64,000 nucleotides of DNA from Pseudomonas fluorescens. GTDB taxonomy: Bacteria > Pseudomonadota > Gammaproteobacteria > Pseudomonadales > Pseudomonadaceae. Location of the stretch: NCBI RefSeq assembly GCF_018614655.1, contig NZ_JAGGOG010000004.1, positions 456,432-520,431 of the forward strand, given 5' to 3'. A model generated the notes under the pieces. That model saw only the letters and a program-made list of their open reading frames with translations. It had not been told where the DNA came from and searched no databases. Each line of letters opens with the position of its first letter. Position 1 is the first letter of the stretch. Made by a program: the position numbers and the translations under genes. Of the stretch, positions 47,954 through 57,654 are shown one piece after another.

Positions 47954-48748
47954 ATGAGCATCGTTCGTAGCGACAAGCCCTTCGTTCTGGCCGGTCGTAC
48001 TTACCAGTCGCGTTTGCTGGTGGGTACCGGCAAGTACCGTGACATGGAAGAAACCCGTCAGGCCATCGAAGCCTCAGGTGCCGAGATCGTCACCTTCGCC
48101 GTGCGCCGCACCAACCTCGGCCAGATCGAAGGCGAGCCGAACCTGCTCGAAGTGCTATCTCCGGATCGCTACACCTTCTTGCCGAACACGGCTGGTTGCT
48201 ACGACGCCATCGAAGCGGTGCGCACTTGCCGCCTGGCTCGTGAGCTGCTCGACGGTCACAACCTGGTGAAGCTGGAGGTACTGGCCGACCAGAAAACCCT
48301 GTTCCCCAACGTGATCGAAACCCTCAAGGCCGCCGAAACCCTGGTCAAGGAAGGTTTTGACGTGATGGTCTACACCAGTGATGACCCGATCATCGCGCGC
48401 CAACTGGCTGAAATCGGCTGTATCGCCGTGATGCCGCTGGCCGGTCTGATCGGTTCCGGCCTGGGCATCTGCAACCCGTACAACCTGCAGATCATCCTCG
48501 AAGAAGCCAAGATCCCGGTACTGGTGGATGCGGGTGTCGGCACTGCGTCCGATGCCACCATTGCCATGGAGCTGGGGTGTGATGCGGTGCTGATGAACTC
48601 GGCCATCGCCCATGCGCAGCAACCGATCATGATGGCCGAAGCCATGAAACACGCAATCGTCGCGGGCCGCCTGGCGTACCTCGCCGGACGCATGCCAAAG
48701 AAACTGTATGCCAGCGCCTCCTCGCCGCTGGATGGTCTGATCAAGTAA
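47954..48748 (+). CDS. thiG: Thiazole synthase ThiG
   Basis: This 264-residue TIM-barrel enzyme joins deoxyxylulose phosphate, dehydroglycine and ThiS thiocarboxylate to form the thiazole phosphate of thiamine. Motifs include [41 protein letters not shown] with the Schiff-base lysine, [13 protein letters not shown] and [12 protein letters not shown]. The start ATG 47954 follows an AGGA site. It is downstream of thiS and 9 bases before trmB. Confidence 0.97.
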   Translation: MSIVRSDKPFVLAGRTYQSRLLVGTGKYRDMEETRQAIEASGAEIVTFAVRRTNLGQIEGEPNLLEVLSPDRYTFLPNTAGCYDAIEAVRTCRLARELLDGHNLVKLEVLADQKTLFPNVIETLKAAETLVKEGFDVMVYTSDDPIIARQLAEIGCIAVMPLAGLIGSGLGICNPYNLQIILEEAKIPVLVDAGVGTASDATIAMELGCDAVLMNSAIAHAQQPIMMAEAMKHAIVAGRLAYLAGRMPKKLYASASSPLDGLIK

Positions 48749-48757
48749 GAGCCATTG

Positions 48758-49483
48758 ATGACTGAATCAAACGAAACGCCGAACACCGTGGAAGAAGGCG
48801 ACGAGTCCAAGCACCGCCGGATCAAGAGTTTTGTGATGCGCGCCGGTCGCATGACCGAAGGCCAGCAAAAGGGCCTGGAGCAGGGTACGCCGCTGTTCGT
48901 CCTGCCATTGGCCGATGCGCCAGTGGATTATGACCAGGTGTTCGGCCGTTCGGCCCCACGCTCCCTGGAAATCGGTTTCGGCATGGGCCACTCCCTGCTG
49001 GAAATGGCAGCGGCTTCGCCGGAGCAGGACTTTATCGGTGTTGAAGTGCACCGTCCGGGTGTCGGCGCGCTGCTCAATGGCGTGCTCACTCAGGGCCTGA
49101 CTAACCTGCGGGTCTATGATTGCGACGCGATTGAAGTACTCAACCGCTGCATCGCCGACAACAGCCTCGACCGCCTGATGCTGTTTTTCCCGGACCCATG
49201 GCACAAGAGCCGTCATCACAAGCGTCGTATCGTCCAGGCTTCCTTCGCAGAACTGGTGCGCAGCAAGCTCAAGGTCGGCGGCATTCTGCACATGGCCACC
49301 GACTGGGAACCGTACGCCGAATACATGCTGGAAGTGATGGATGTTGCCCCTGGCTATCGCAACCTGGCGCAGGACGGCAAATGCGTCCCGCGTCCAGCCG
49401 AACGGCCGATCACCAAGTTCGAGCGTCGCGGCGAGCGACTGGGGCATGGGGTTTGGGATTTGAAGTTCGAGAAGCTGGACTGA
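48758..49483 (+). CDS. trmB: tRNA (guanine46-N7)-methyltransferase TrmB
   Basis: This 241-residue SAM-dependent tRNA methyltransferase has [15 protein letters not shown] (SAM site), [16 protein letters not shown] and the TrmB signature [15 protein letters not shown], with a C-terminal [17 protein letters not shown]. It installs m7G46 in the variable loop. ATG 48758 is chosen over the in-frame TTG one codon earlier. The gene follows thiG closely and is probably co-transcribed. Confidence 0.96.
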   Translation: MTESNETPNTVEEGDESKHRRIKSFVMRAGRMTEGQQKGLEQGTPLFVLPLADAPVDYDQVFGRSAPRSLEIGFGMGHSLLEMAAASPEQDFIGVEVHRPGVGALLNGVLTQGLTNLRVYDCDAIEVLNRCIADNSLDRLMLFFPDPWHKSRHHKRRIVQASFAELVRSKLKVGGILHMATDWEPYAEYMLEVMDVAPGYRNLAQDGKCVPRPAERPITKFERRGERLGHGVWDLKFEKLD

Positions 49484-49513
49484 CAAGTTCTCAGCTTGGA
49501 ACGCAATCAAAGT

Positions 49514-49598
49514 GTGGGAGCTGGCTTGCCTGCGATAGCATCGCCTCAGTATCACTGATACACCGAGGTGTCTGCATCGCAGGCAAGCCAGCTCCCAC
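49514..49598. repeat. REP inverted pair, TGGCTTGCCTGCGAT variant
   Basis: Perfect 23-base arms at 49514-49536 (starting GTGGGAGCTGGCTTGCCTGC) and 49576-49598. This is the same variant as the second element at 23549-23634, different from the GGGCTTGCTCGCGA type. It lies between convergent trmB and the DUF3392 gene. Confidence 0.92.
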
Positions 49599-49622
49599 CT
49601 TTATTTTGTGTTGTGTTTCAGG

Positions 49623-49946
49623 TCAGCGGCGGTCTGCTACTACGCCAATCAACACCAGCACCACCAATAACACCGGCGCCAGGCTGTAGTTATTGAACTG
49701 GCTCAACCCGCGAACAATCCACGGTGTGGCGTAGATCAGCGCGGCACCGCTGCCGATCATGCACAGCAGGGCCATCAACGGTACGCGCAAGGCGCCGGCG
49801 ATGCTGCCCAGGCGCGCTTCGACCCAACCTTTGATATCGGCGCCGAACAGCACCAGCAGGCAGCCGACGAGGGCCAGGGAGATTTCCGACAGGTTGCTGC
49901 GGCTCCAGCGGGATACCGTCGCGAGCAGGTCGAGTACCAGATCCAT
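49623..49946 (-). CDS. DUF3392 small membrane protein
   Basis: This 107-residue protein has three hydrophobic segments (about 22-40, 52-72, 85-104) and starts MDLVLDLLATVSRWSRSNLSEIS. The family is restricted to gammaproteobacteria and has no known function. It follows hemW by 19 bases on the same strand and is likely the last gene of that operon. No unusual features. Confidence 0.85.
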   Translation of the reverse strand: MDLVLDLLATVSRWSRSNLSEISLALVGCLLVLFGADIKGWVEARLGSIAGALRVPLMALLCMIGSGAALIYATPWIVRGLSQFNNYSLAPVLLVVLVLIGVVADRR

Positions 49947-49965
49947 TCGATTTCCTTAAGAGCAA

Positions 49966-51168
49966 TCAGCTCAAAAACTTCTGCAGCAGGTCATTGAGAA
50001 AGAGTTGCCCGCGGTCGGTGGCCACGAGGCGTGACGGTTCGACCTGCATTAAGCCACTTTGTTCTGCATCTGTGCGGGCTTTGTCGAGGCTGGCCAGGTC
50101 GAGGCCGGTGCGCTCGGCGTACAGCCTGGCTTCGACGCCGTCGGTGAGACGCAGGGCGTTCATCAGGAACTCGAAGGGCAGCTCTTCATTGGTGAGTTCT
50201 TTCGCACCGGCCAGGAAGCTTTTGGCCGGGTTGAGGTAGTCCTTTGGCGCCCGAGTCTTCCAGGTGCGCACGATACGCCCGTCCGGGTGACTGAGCTTGC
50301 CGTGGGCACCGGCGCCAATGCCGATAAAGTCGCCGAAGCTCCAGTAGTTGAGGTTGTGCCGTGCCGACCGACCCGGTTGGGCGTAGGCCGAGACTTCGTA
50401 CTGGGCATAACCATGTTCGGCGAGCAACGCTTGGCCGGCTTCCTGGATATCCCACAGGGTGTCGTCTTCCGGCAGGATCGGCGGCTGGTTCCAGAACACC
50501 GTGTTGGGCTCCAGGGTCAACTGATACCAGGACAGGTGCGTAGGCTTGAGGGCAATGGCCTGGCGCAGGTCAGACAGAGCGTCGTCGAGGGATTGATCGG
50601 GCAAACCGTGCATCAGGTCCAGATTGAAGTTGTCGAACCCGGCCTGGCGCGCCATGCCGGCGGCACGTATGGCCTCGTCGCCATTGTGGATGCGGCCCAA
50701 CGCCTCGAGCTTTTCTTGCTGGAAGCTCTGGATGCCAATGGACAGCCGATTGATCCCCAGCTTGCGGTAGGCCACAAACTTTTCTTGCTCGAAGGTCCCT
50801 GGGTTGGCTTCCAGGGTGATCTCGATGTCACTGGCAAACGGTATGCGTGCTTCCACGCCCTTGAGCAGGCGCCCCAGTGCGGCAGCGCTGAACAGGCTCG
50901 GCGTGCCACCGCCGAAGAAAATCGAACTCAACTCACGGCCATAAACCGCATGCAGATCCTGATCGAGGTCGGCCAGTAGCGCGTCCACATACTCTTCTTC
51001 CGGCAGCACTTTGCTGGCGGTGTGGGAGTTGAAGTCGCAATAAGGGCATTTGCGCACGCACCACGGGATGTGGATGTACAGCGCCAGGGGAGGCAGGTGA
51101 GGCAGCGCCGCCCGAGGTGTTTGCGCACCACCGAGAATCAGTGGCTGCGCAGAGGTGTTCTGTATCAT
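49966..51168 (-). CDS. hemW: Radical SAM haem chaperone HemW
   Basis: This 400-residue protein is related to coproporphyrinogen dehydrogenase HemN but is a haem chaperone rather than that enzyme. The radical-SAM motif is C-VRK-C-PY-C in [20 protein letters not shown] (about 31-50), preceded by an N-terminal extension. It has GGGTPSLFS and GIQSFQ segments and a HemN C-terminal domain. The start ATG overlaps the rdgB stop by 4 bases. Confidence 0.94.
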   Translation of the reverse strand: MIQNTSAQPLILGGAQTPRAALPHLPPLALYIHIPWCVRKCPYCDFNSHTASKVLPEEEYVDALLADLDQDLHAVYGRELSSIFFGGGTPSLFSAAALGRLLKGVEARIPFASDIEITLEANPGTFEQEKFVAYRKLGINRLSIGIQSFQQEKLEALGRIHNGDEAIRAAGMARQAGFDNFNLDLMHGLPDQSLDDALSDLRQAIALKPTHLSWYQLTLEPNTVFWNQPPILPEDDTLWDIQEAGQALLAEHGYAQYEVSAYAQPGRSARHNLNYWSFGDFIGIGAGAHGKLSHPDGRIVRTWKTRAPKDYLNPAKSFLAGAKELTNEELPFEFLMNALRLTDGVEARLYAERTGLDLASLDKARTDAEQSGLMQVEPSRLVATDRGQLFLNDLLQKFLS

Positions 51169-51758
51169 TTCAGTCCCAGACGCTGGCGCAATAAAACCAT
51201 TGCGCGGGCGCGGTGGCTGATCTGGTTCTTGTCGGTCGGGCTCAGCTCTGCGCTGGAGACATTGCGCTCCGGCACCCAGAACAGCGGGTCATAGCCAAAG
51301 CCGTGCTCGCCGCTGGCCGCATGCAGGATACGGCCATGCCACAAGCCTTCGCAAAGGATTGGCAATGGGTCATCGGCATGGCGCACCAGGGCCAGCACGC
51401 AGACGAACTGCGCACCACGTTCGGCGTCCGGTACATCCTTGAGCGCGTCCAGCAGTTTGGCGTTGTTAGCCGCATCGCCTTGGCCGTCGGCGTAACGCGC
51501 CGAGTAGATACCTGGCGCGCCGCCGAGGAAGTCCACGGCCAATCCCGAGTCATCAGCCAGTGCCGGCAGGCCAGAAATGCGCGAAGCGTTGCGGGCCTTG
51601 AGGATGGCGTTTTCGACGAACGACAGGCCGGTTTCTTCAGGCTCCACGCTGCTGAACTCGCCAATCGAGCGCAGTTGCACCGATTCGCCCAGCATGGCCT
51701 GGAGTTCTTTGAGTTTGCCGGCGTTATGGCTGGCCAGTACGAGTTGTGTCAGGTTCAT
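51165..51758 (-). CDS. rdgB: XTP/dITP pyrophosphatase RdgB
   Basis: This 197-residue house-cleaning enzyme hydrolyses inosine and xanthosine triphosphates, preventing their entry into DNA. The substrate motif [11 protein letters not shown] sits at residues 10-20, and [22 protein letters not shown] follows with the metal-binding aspartates; SHRARA is near the C-terminus. It overlaps both hemW downstream and the DUF4426 gene upstream by 4 bases, so the three genes are translated as a coupled set. Confidence 0.96.
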   Translation of the reverse strand: MNLTQLVLASHNAGKLKELQAMLGESVQLRSIGEFSSVEPEETGLSFVENAILKARNASRISGLPALADDSGLAVDFLGGAPGIYSARYADGQGDAANNAKLLDALKDVPDAERGAQFVCVLALVRHADDPLPILCEGLWHGRILHAASGEHGFGYDPLFWVPERNVSSAELSPTDKNQISHRARAMVLLRQRLGLK

Positions 51759-52192
51759 TTGTCGGCCGGAAACAGTTCTTGGTTGAAACTGAAACCGTGG
51801 GCTTTGCCGCCGGTTTCAACGTTGATCGTGAAAATTCTGACTTCCTGCTGCGGCACCGAGTACTGGGCGAGGTAATAAATCGCACCTTTTTCGGTGATCT
51901 GCTTGAACGTCAGCATCTCGGTCTTGCCACTCAGGTCTTTGATGGTGCCGGTGACCTGCGCCACTACCGGCTCGGTGCCCTTGATCACGGACACATTGAT
52001 CACGCCCTTGTTTTTGCTGCGCACCAGTTCAACGGCCTGGGCCACGTCGGGCTGCAGGAAACTGGAGGTGAAGGTGTTGTAGTGCACGGTGATGTCGCCA
52101 AAATCTTTCTGGCGATTGGGGTCGATAACATCGGCGGCCATGGCGCTGACGCTCAGGCACGCGGTGAGTAGAAAAACAGCCAGGCGACTCAT
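51755..52192 (-). CDS. DUF4426 periplasmic protein
   Basis: This 145-residue protein has a Sec signal peptide (1 to about 20, SVSAMAA). The mature domain is beta-rich ([25 protein letters not shown]). It has no lipobox or cofactor motif. DUF4426 proteins are of unknown function and are conserved in this place beside rdgB and metW in pseudomonads. It overlaps rdgB by 4 bases and lies 21 bases after metW. Confidence 0.88.
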   Translation of the reverse strand: MSRLAVFLLTACLSVSAMAADVIDPNRQKDFGDITVHYNTFTSSFLQPDVAQAVELVRSKNKGVINVSVIKGTEPVVAQVTGTIKDLSGKTEMLTFKQITEKGAIYYLAQYSVPQQEVRIFTINVETGGKAHGFSFNQELFPADK

Positions 52193-52213
52193 GATCGTCC
52201 TCCTTGAAAGTGG

Positions 52214-52834
52214 TTAGACGGCAATCTGATGGTCGGTCAGGCCCGGGCTGCTGACCCGATAAATCCCGATCTCACCTAACAGATTAGGCCATAGCTTACT
52301 CGCCCACCCATGGCGGTGCTGTTGATCGACCGCAAGGCGGTTGATCACCTTGGCTTCGCGCTCACCGCACAGCGCTTCGAAGTCTTCGAAGGTGCAGAAG
52401 TGGATGTTCGGCGTGTTGTACCAGGTGTACGGCAAGAAGTCCGACACAGGCATACGGCCTTTGGTGGCCAGGTACCAGCGGCAGCGCCAGTGACCGAAGT
52501 TGGGGAAGGTGATGATGCACTGGCGGCCCACCCGCAACATTTCGTCGAGGATCCGGTCCGGGTAATGCACGGCTTGCAGTGCCTGCGTCATGACCACGAT
52601 GTCGAAACTGTTGCTGGCGAAGTTGCCCAGGCCCTTGTCCAGGTCCTGTTCGATCACGTTGATGCCCTTGGCCACGCATTGGGCGATGTTGTCCGGGTCG
52701 TTTTCCAGGCCGTAGCCGGTGACTTGCTTGTTGTCCCGCAGCCAGCTCAGCAGTTCGCCATCGCCGCAACCCAGGTCAAGCACGCGGCTGCCAGCGGGGA
52801 TCCAGTCTTGGATGATTTCCAGGTCGGCTCTCAT
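52214..52834 (-). CDS. metW: Methionine biosynthesis protein MetW
   Basis: This 206-residue methyltransferase-like protein has SAM motif VLDLGCGDGELLSWL near the N-terminus and IVMTQALQAVHYPDRILDEMLRVG. It is paired with MetX in proteobacteria and needed for homoserine O-acylation activity in studied strains; no methyl acceptor is known. It begins 7 bases after the metX stop, the fixed metX-metW order. Confidence 0.93.
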   Translation of the reverse strand: MRADLEIIQDWIPAGSRVLDLGCGDGELLSWLRDNKQVTGYGLENDPDNIAQCVAKGINVIEQDLDKGLGNFASNSFDIVVMTQALQAVHYPDRILDEMLRVGRQCIITFPNFGHWRCRWYLATKGRMPVSDFLPYTWYNTPNIHFCTFEDFEALCGEREAKVINRLAVDQQHRHGWASKLWPNLLGEIGIYRVSSPGLTDHQIAV

Positions 52835-52841
52835 GGCGTTC

Positions 52842-53981
52842 TCACAGTTCTATGCGGTTCATGTAGTGGGTGAACGCTTGCAGGTAGCGCGGGATCGGGA
52901 TCAGGAAGGCGTCGTGGCCTTGCGGTGCATCGATCTCCAGGTAGCAGACGTCTTTCCTGGCGGCCATCAGTGCGTCCACCAGCTCTCGCGAGCGGGCGGG
53001 GGAGAAGCGCCAGTCGGTGGTGAACGACATCACGCAGAACCTGGCCGTGGCATTGGCGAAGGTTTTCGCCAGGTCATCGTCGAAGTTGGCGGCCGGGTCG
53101 AAATAGTCCAGGGCCTTGGTCATCAGCAGATAGGTGTTGGCGTCGAAACGCCCGGAAAACTCTTCACCCTGATAACGCAGGTAGCTCTCGACCTGGAACT
53201 CGACGCTGTGGAAGTCGTAGTTGAGCTTCTCGCTCTTCAGGCCTCGGCCGAATTTCTCGCCCATGGAGTCATCCGACAGATAGGTGATGTGCCCGACCAT
53301 CCGTGCCAGCATCAACCCACGCTTGGGGATCACGCCCGCTTCCTGGAACGAGCCGCCGTGGAACTCCGGGTCGGTCAGGATCGCCTGGCGCGCCACTTCG
53401 TTGAAGGCGATGTTCTGCGCCGACAATTTGGGGGCCGAGGCGATGGCCAGGCAATGGCGCACGCGGTCCGGGTAGGTGATGGTCCATTGCAGGGCCTGCA
53501 TGCCGCCGAGGCTGCCGCCGATCACGGCGGCCCATTGAGCGATGCCCAGTACATCGGCGAGGCGCGCCTGGCTGTGGACCCAATCTTCGACGGTCAACAC
53601 CGGGAAGTCGGCACCAAACGGCTTGCCGGTTTCCGGGTTGATACTGCTCGGGCCCGTTGAGCCGTTACAGCCTCCGAGGTTGTTCAGGCTGACCACGAAG
53701 AACTTGTGGGTGTCGATGGGCTTGCCAGGGCCGATGCAACTGTCCCACCAGCCGGGTTTGCGCTCGTCGATGCTGTGGAAGCCAGCGGCGTGATGATGGC
53801 CGGACAGGGCATGGCAAATCAGCACGGCATTGCTGCCCGTGGCGTTCAGTTGGCCATAGGTTTCGTAGATCAGGTCGTAGGCGGGTAGCGAACGGCCACA
53901 GGCCAGGGCCAGGGGTTCGCTGAAGTGCGCCACTTGGGGCGCGACCAGTCCAACAGAATCGGGGGGAAAGGCAGCTGGCAT
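52842..53981 (-). CDS. metX: Homoserine O-acyltransferase MetX (succinyl type in pseudomonads)
   Basis: This 379-residue alpha/beta-hydrolase acyltransferase makes O-acylhomoserine, the activated intermediate of methionine synthesis. The nucleophile is Ser157 in [10 protein letters not shown], with the conserved segments [14 protein letters not shown] and [15 protein letters not shown]. The catalytic Asp (in TTDWRFSP) and His (QGHDAFLI) are near the C-terminus. In Pseudomonas the donor is succinyl-CoA despite the MetX fold; this cannot be told by eye. The ATG start is at 53981; metW follows. Confidence 0.94.
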   Translation of the reverse strand: MPAAFPPDSVGLVAPQVAHFSEPLALACGRSLPAYDLIYETYGQLNATGSNAVLICHALSGHHHAAGFHSIDERKPGWWDSCIGPGKPIDTHKFFVVSLNNLGGCNGSTGPSSINPETGKPFGADFPVLTVEDWVHSQARLADVLGIAQWAAVIGGSLGGMQALQWTITYPDRVRHCLAIASAPKLSAQNIAFNEVARQAILTDPEFHGGSFQEAGVIPKRGLMLARMVGHITYLSDDSMGEKFGRGLKSEKLNYDFHSVEFQVESYLRYQGEEFSGRFDANTYLLMTKALDYFDPAANFDDDLAKTFANATARFCVMSFTTDWRFSPARSRELVDALMAARKDVCYLEIDAPQGHDAFLIPIPRYLQAFTHYMNRIEL

Positions 53982-54301
53982 CGACCCTGCTCTCGTTTAA
54001 ATGAGGCGTAAGTCTAAAGAGCGGGGACCCTAGCGGCAAGCGAAGGCCTGCGATCAACTGCGAGGGTCCGGATATCTGTAGCCGCTGGCGCAGCCTGCGA
54101 TCGGCTGCGCAGCAGTCGCCAGGTCTTGAAACCGCCGAAGGTCTTCGGCCCTTATCGCAGCCTCGTACCTCGGCAGCGGCTACAACGGGCCAAATGTATG
54201 ACCTGACAGGGCTCTTGTCTGGTGACGCGCAAGACGGTATCTACAGGGTTGCAGGTGACAATCGAGGATCAGATCGTCACCGTCCCGGCGCAAGTAGCTC
54301 T
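53982..54301. other. Gap upstream of metX
   Basis: This 320-base gap lies between the metX start and the yggT stop, both on the minus strand. It contains the GTAGCCGC-type repeat at 54077-54184. No gene is supported, and I could not recognise a methionine-related riboswitch. Confidence 0.55.
54077..54184. repeat. GTAGCCGC-type palindromic repeat
   Basis: The left end TGTAGCCGCTG at 54077 pairs with CAGCGGCTACA ending at 54184. The inner parts (GCAGCCTGCGATCGGCTGCG left, TTATCGCAGCCTCGTACCTC right) match only in part, so the left half has diverged from the other copies. Confidence 0.8.
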
Positions 54302-54892
54302 TCAGATCAGCAGGCGCAGGATGTCCGGCATCATGGTCATGGCCGCCAGGTTGTTGATCACCAGCATATCCAGGAGCTTGAGCACCATGAATGCGAGGAT
54401 CGGCGAGATATCCAGGCCGCCCAGGTTCGGCAGGATCTTGCGGAACGGTGCCAGGGCTGGTTCGCAGATCTGGTTGACCAGTTCAGCGCCCGGGTTATGG
54501 CTGCCCGGGGCGACCCAGGACAGGATCACGCTGATGATCAGGGCAAAGAAGAAGATCTTCAGGAACAGAGCGGTCACGCCGATGATGGCCCAGATCAGCA
54601 ATTGCAGGAAATTGCCGATGGTGCCGTAGGTCAGCAGCAGGGTCAGGGCCATCAACGCCAACTGCACCAGGATCGCGAGGACCAGCGACGACATGTCCAG
54701 GCCGAACAGGCTCGGGATTACCCGGCGCAACGGCTTGAGCAGCGGCTGAGTGGCCTTTACGGCGAACTGGCAGAGCGGGTTGTAGAAGTTTGCGCGTACC
54801 AATTGCAGGACAAAACGCAACAGCACGATCAGCAGGTACAGACTGCCGAGGGTTTGCAGCACATAGACGGCTGCGGTGTTCAAACCAATCAT
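54302..54892 (-). CDS. YggT-family membrane protein
   Basis: This 196-residue protein has two repeats of the YggT domain, each with two hydrophobic helices separated by the family pattern (YNPLCQFAVKATQPLLKPLRRVIPSL and HNPGAELVNQICEPALAPFRKILPNL). YggT proteins are conserved beside proC and yggS and have been tied to osmotic tolerance and cell-division-associated functions; the mechanism is unclear. It starts 9 bases after proC, as the last gene of yggS-proC-yggT. Confidence 0.92.
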   Translation of the reverse strand: MIGLNTAAVYVLQTLGSLYLLIVLLRFVLQLVRANFYNPLCQFAVKATQPLLKPLRRVIPSLFGLDMSSLVLAILVQLALMALTLLLTYGTIGNFLQLLIWAIIGVTALFLKIFFFALIISVILSWVAPGSHNPGAELVNQICEPALAPFRKILPNLGGLDISPILAFMVLKLLDMLVINNLAAMTMMPDILRLLI

Positions 54893-54901
54893 GTTGGCTC
54901 C

Positions 54902-55720
54902 TTATTGACCCAGTTGTTCGGCCATTTCGGCCGAGCGGTGCGCGGCGGCGCCCAATGCTTTTTCCACCAGGGCTTCAAAGCCCCCGGCCTGGAACGATTC
55001 AATAGCGGCTTGTGTGGTGCCGCCCGGCGAGGTGACGCGACGGCGCAACTCGGCGGCGTCGACATCGCTGCCTGCTGCCATGTGCGCGGCGCCCAAGGCG
55101 GTCTGCAGGGTCAGTTGCTCGGCGGTTTCCCGTGGCAGGCCCAGTTTCACGCCCGCAGCGGTCATGGCTTCGATCAGCAGGAAGAAATACGCCGGGCCAC
55201 TGCCGGAGACGGCGGTGACCGCGTCCAGTTGCTGCTCTTCTTCCAGCCAAAGGGCGATACCGACGGCCGACAACAGCTCTTGCGCCTGATCCCGCTGCTC
55301 AGCGGTGACTTCGGCGGTGGCGTACAAACCGCTCACGCCTTGGCGCAGCAGTGCCGGGGTGTTGGGCATGCAGCGCACAATCGGCTGGGCACCAAGCCAG
55401 TTCTTCATGCTGGCGCAGGTGATGCCGGCGGCGATGGACACCACCAGTTGATGAGGCGCAAGGCTCGGCCGAAGGGCCTCGCACACGGCTTTCATGGCCT
55501 GTGGCTTGACCGCCAGTACGATCACATCAACGCCTTGAATCGCTTGGGCGTTGTCGGCGAAGACTTCGATGCCGTGTTCGCGGCTGACGCGGGTGCGGGA
55601 GTCTTCACCGGGGTCGCTGGCGCGAATCCGGTCCGCTTCCAGGCCTTTGGCCCGCAGGCCGCCGATCAGGCTGGCCGCCATGTTGCCGGCGCCGATAAAG
55701 GCTATACGCGTGTTGCTCAT
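54902..55720 (-). CDS. proC: Pyrroline-5-carboxylate reductase ProC
   Basis: This 272-residue enzyme reduces pyrroline-5-carboxylate to proline, the last step of proline synthesis. The N-terminal nucleotide fold starts IAFIGAGNMAASLIGGL, followed by VILAVKPQ and the MPNTPALLRQG motif. The C-terminal dimer domain carries AVSGSGPAYFFLLIEAM and SPGGTTQAAI. It is in the classical yggS-proC-yggT order. Confidence 0.96.
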   Translation of the reverse strand: MSNTRIAFIGAGNMAASLIGGLRAKGLEADRIRASDPGEDSRTRVSREHGIEVFADNAQAIQGVDVIVLAVKPQAMKAVCEALRPSLAPHQLVVSIAAGITCASMKNWLGAQPIVRCMPNTPALLRQGVSGLYATAEVTAEQRDQAQELLSAVGIALWLEEEQQLDAVTAVSGSGPAYFFLLIEAMTAAGVKLGLPRETAEQLTLQTALGAAHMAAGSDVDAAELRRRVTSPGGTTQAAIESFQAGGFEALVEKALGAAAHRSAEMAEQLGQ

Positions 55721-55753
55721 GACAGATCCTTACTCAGATGGAAGTCAGCCATT

Positions 55754-56440
55754 TCACGGCTGACCGTAGTCGCGGGCACCAAACAGGGCGGTACCGATCC
55801 GCACCCAGGTGGCCCCTTGGGCGATGGCTGACTCAAGGTCGTGGCTCATGCCCATGGAAAGTGTGTCGAGCGCAAGGTTCAGGCTCGCTTGCAGGTCGCG
55901 GACGGTTGCGAACGCAGCGTCTTGAGCCGCACGGTCGTCAGTTGGTTCGGGAATCGCCATCAAACCGCGCAGTTTCACGCGAGGCAGGGCACTGATGGCT
56001 TCGGCCAAGGCTGGCAAATCGGCGGGGGTACAGCCGGATTTGCTGGCTTCGCCGCTGACATTGACCTGAATACAGATGTTCAGCGGTGGCAGGCCGGCCG
56101 GGCGTTGTTCGGACAGGCGTTGTGCGATTTTGAGGCGGTCCACGGAATGCACCCAAGCGAAATTCTCAGCGATAGCGCGAGTCTTGTTCGATTGAATGGG
56201 GCCGATGAAGTGCCAACTCAAGGGCAGGTCGGTTAATTCCAGCTGTTTGCCCAGGGCTTCCTGCAGGTAGTTCTCGCCAAAGTCGCGCATCCCGGCGGCA
56301 TAGGCTTCGCGCACGGCTTGCGCGGGTTTGGTCTTGCTGACGGCCAGCAAGTGGATGCTGTTCTCGTCGCGCTGCACGGCCTGGGCCGCTGCACGGATCC
56401 GGTCACTAACCAGGCCGATGTTGTCTGCTATCGTCGACAT
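55754..56440 (-). CDS. PLP homeostasis protein YggS (PLPBP)
   Basis: This 228-residue single-domain PLP-binding protein has a type III fold. The PLP lysine lies in LLAVSKTKP (near residue 36). Other family motifs are FGENYLQEALGK, WHFIGPIQSNK and MGMSHDLESAIAQGATWVRIGTALFG. It has no known enzyme activity and balances vitamin B6 and amino-acid pools. It is divergent from pilT across 57 bases and upstream of proC. Confidence 0.95.
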   Translation of the reverse strand: MSTIADNIGLVSDRIRAAAQAVQRDENSIHLLAVSKTKPAQAVREAYAAGMRDFGENYLQEALGKQLELTDLPLSWHFIGPIQSNKTRAIAENFAWVHSVDRLKIAQRLSEQRPAGLPPLNICIQVNVSGEASKSGCTPADLPALAEAISALPRVKLRGLMAIPEPTDDRAAQDAAFATVRDLQASLNLALDTLSMGMSHDLESAIAQGATWVRIGTALFGARDYGQP

Positions 56441-56497
56441 TCGAAGTGCGCCCGCGGGAATGGAGTCCGCGGCATTCTACTGGAAATGGAAAGCCCT

Positions 56498-57532
56498 ATG
56501 GATATCACTGAATTGCTGGCCGCAAGCGTCAGCCTGGGCGCGTCCGACCTGCATTTGTCGGCAGGGTTGGCGCCGATGGTGCGCATTGATGGAGAGGTTC
56601 GTGCGCTTGATCAACCGACGCTGGACCCTGCGCACGTCGCATCGTTGCTTGGGTCGATACTCACCGAACAGCAGCAAAAGGATTTCGAAACATCTCTTGA
56701 AACGGATTTTGCTTTCGAGCTGCCAGGCGTGGCGCGCTTCAGGGTGAATGTGTTTCAGCAGCACCGGGGAGTCGGTGCGGTGTTTCGGGCGATTCCGTCG
56801 CGGGTCCGGAGCCTGGAAAGCCTGGGGCTGGGGGAGGTGTTTCGCCAGATCGCGGACTTGCCTCGGGGGTTGGTGCTGGTCACCGGGCCCACGGGCTCCG
56901 GCAAGTCCACGACCCTGGCAGCCATGATTGATTACCTTAACGGCCATCGTCACCAGCACATTCTGACCCTTGAAGACCCGATCGAGTTTGTTCACGAGCC
57001 GAAAAGCGCGCTGATCAACCAGCGACAGGTGCATCGTGACACCCGCAGTTTCTCGGCGGCGTTGCGCTCAGCGCTGCGGGAAGACCCGGATGTGATCCTG
57101 GTGGGCGAGATGCGTGACCTGGAAACCATTCGTCTGGCGCTCACGGCTGCAGAAACCGGGCACTTGGTGTTTGGCACGCTGCACACCACATCGGCGGCGA
57201 AAACCGTGGATCGGGTGGTGGATGTCTTCCCTGCGGGCGAGAAGGCCATGGTCCGCTCGATGCTCTCGGAGTCGTTGCAGGCAGTAGTGTCCCAGGTGCT
57301 GGTGAAGAAGGTTGGCGGCGGGCGGGTGGCCGCTCATGAAATCATGTTCGGCACGCCGGCGATCCGTAACCTGATCCGTGAGGACAAGGTGGCACAGATG
57401 TACTCGGCGATTCAGACCGGTGGGGCGCTGGGGATGAAGACGTTGGATATGAGCTTAAAGGCGTTGGTCAGCCAGGGGCTGATCAGCCGGGAGGATGGGC
57501 GGGAGAAGGCGAGGATGCCTGGGGAGTTCTGA
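56498..57532 (+). CDS. pilT: Type IV pilus retraction ATPase PilT
   Basis: This 344-residue hexameric ATPase retracts type IV pili (twitching motility). Visible: the N-terminal PAS-like domain (SLGASDLHLSAGLAPMVRIDGEV), Walker A GPTGSGKST (130-138), Asp box TLEDPIEFVH, Walker B DPDVILVGEMRD, the His box GHLVFGTLHT and the retraction motif AIRNLIREDK. I start at ATG 56498 (MDITELLAASV), giving the standard length; ATG 56486 is four codons upstream. Unlike PAO1, no pilU follows: the next gene is a convergent NlpC/P60 protein. Confidence 0.95.
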   Translation: MDITELLAASVSLGASDLHLSAGLAPMVRIDGEVRALDQPTLDPAHVASLLGSILTEQQQKDFETSLETDFAFELPGVARFRVNVFQQHRGVGAVFRAIPSRVRSLESLGLGEVFRQIADLPRGLVLVTGPTGSGKSTTLAAMIDYLNGHRHQHILTLEDPIEFVHEPKSALINQRQVHRDTRSFSAALRSALREDPDVILVGEMRDLETIRLALTAAETGHLVFGTLHTTSAAKTVDRVVDVFPAGEKAMVRSMLSESLQAVVSQVLVKKVGGGRVAAHEIMFGTPAIRNLIREDKVAQMYSAIQTGGALGMKTLDMSLKALVSQGLISREDGREKARMPGEF

Positions 57533-57536
57533 GAGA

Positions 57537-57653
57537 TGTAGCCGCTGTCGAGGCACGAGGCTGCGATGCGGGCCGAAGGACTGCCCTTGGTGCGGCATTC
57601 GTCGGAATGCCGCACCAAACCCATCGCAGCCTCGTGCCTCGGCAGCGGCTACA
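57537..57653. repeat. GTAGCCGC-type palindromic repeat with inner hairpin
   Basis: The outer TGTAGCCGCTG...AGGCTGCGATG pairs with CATCGCAGCCT...GCGGCTACA ending at 57653. The centre (about 57589-57620) is itself a perfect hairpin, TTGGTGCGGCATTC/GAATGCCGCACCAA around GTCG. The central sequence resembles one side of the centre of the 4011-4181 and 28513-28677 copies, here in both orientations. Confidence 0.9.
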
Positions 57654-57654
57654 A

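Noticed and set aside
53982..54301. Possible S-adenosylmethionine or homocysteine riboswitch before metX
   Set aside because: The only strong secondary structure is the GTAGCCGC-type repeat also found in unrelated gaps. No conserved riboswitch core could be recognised.
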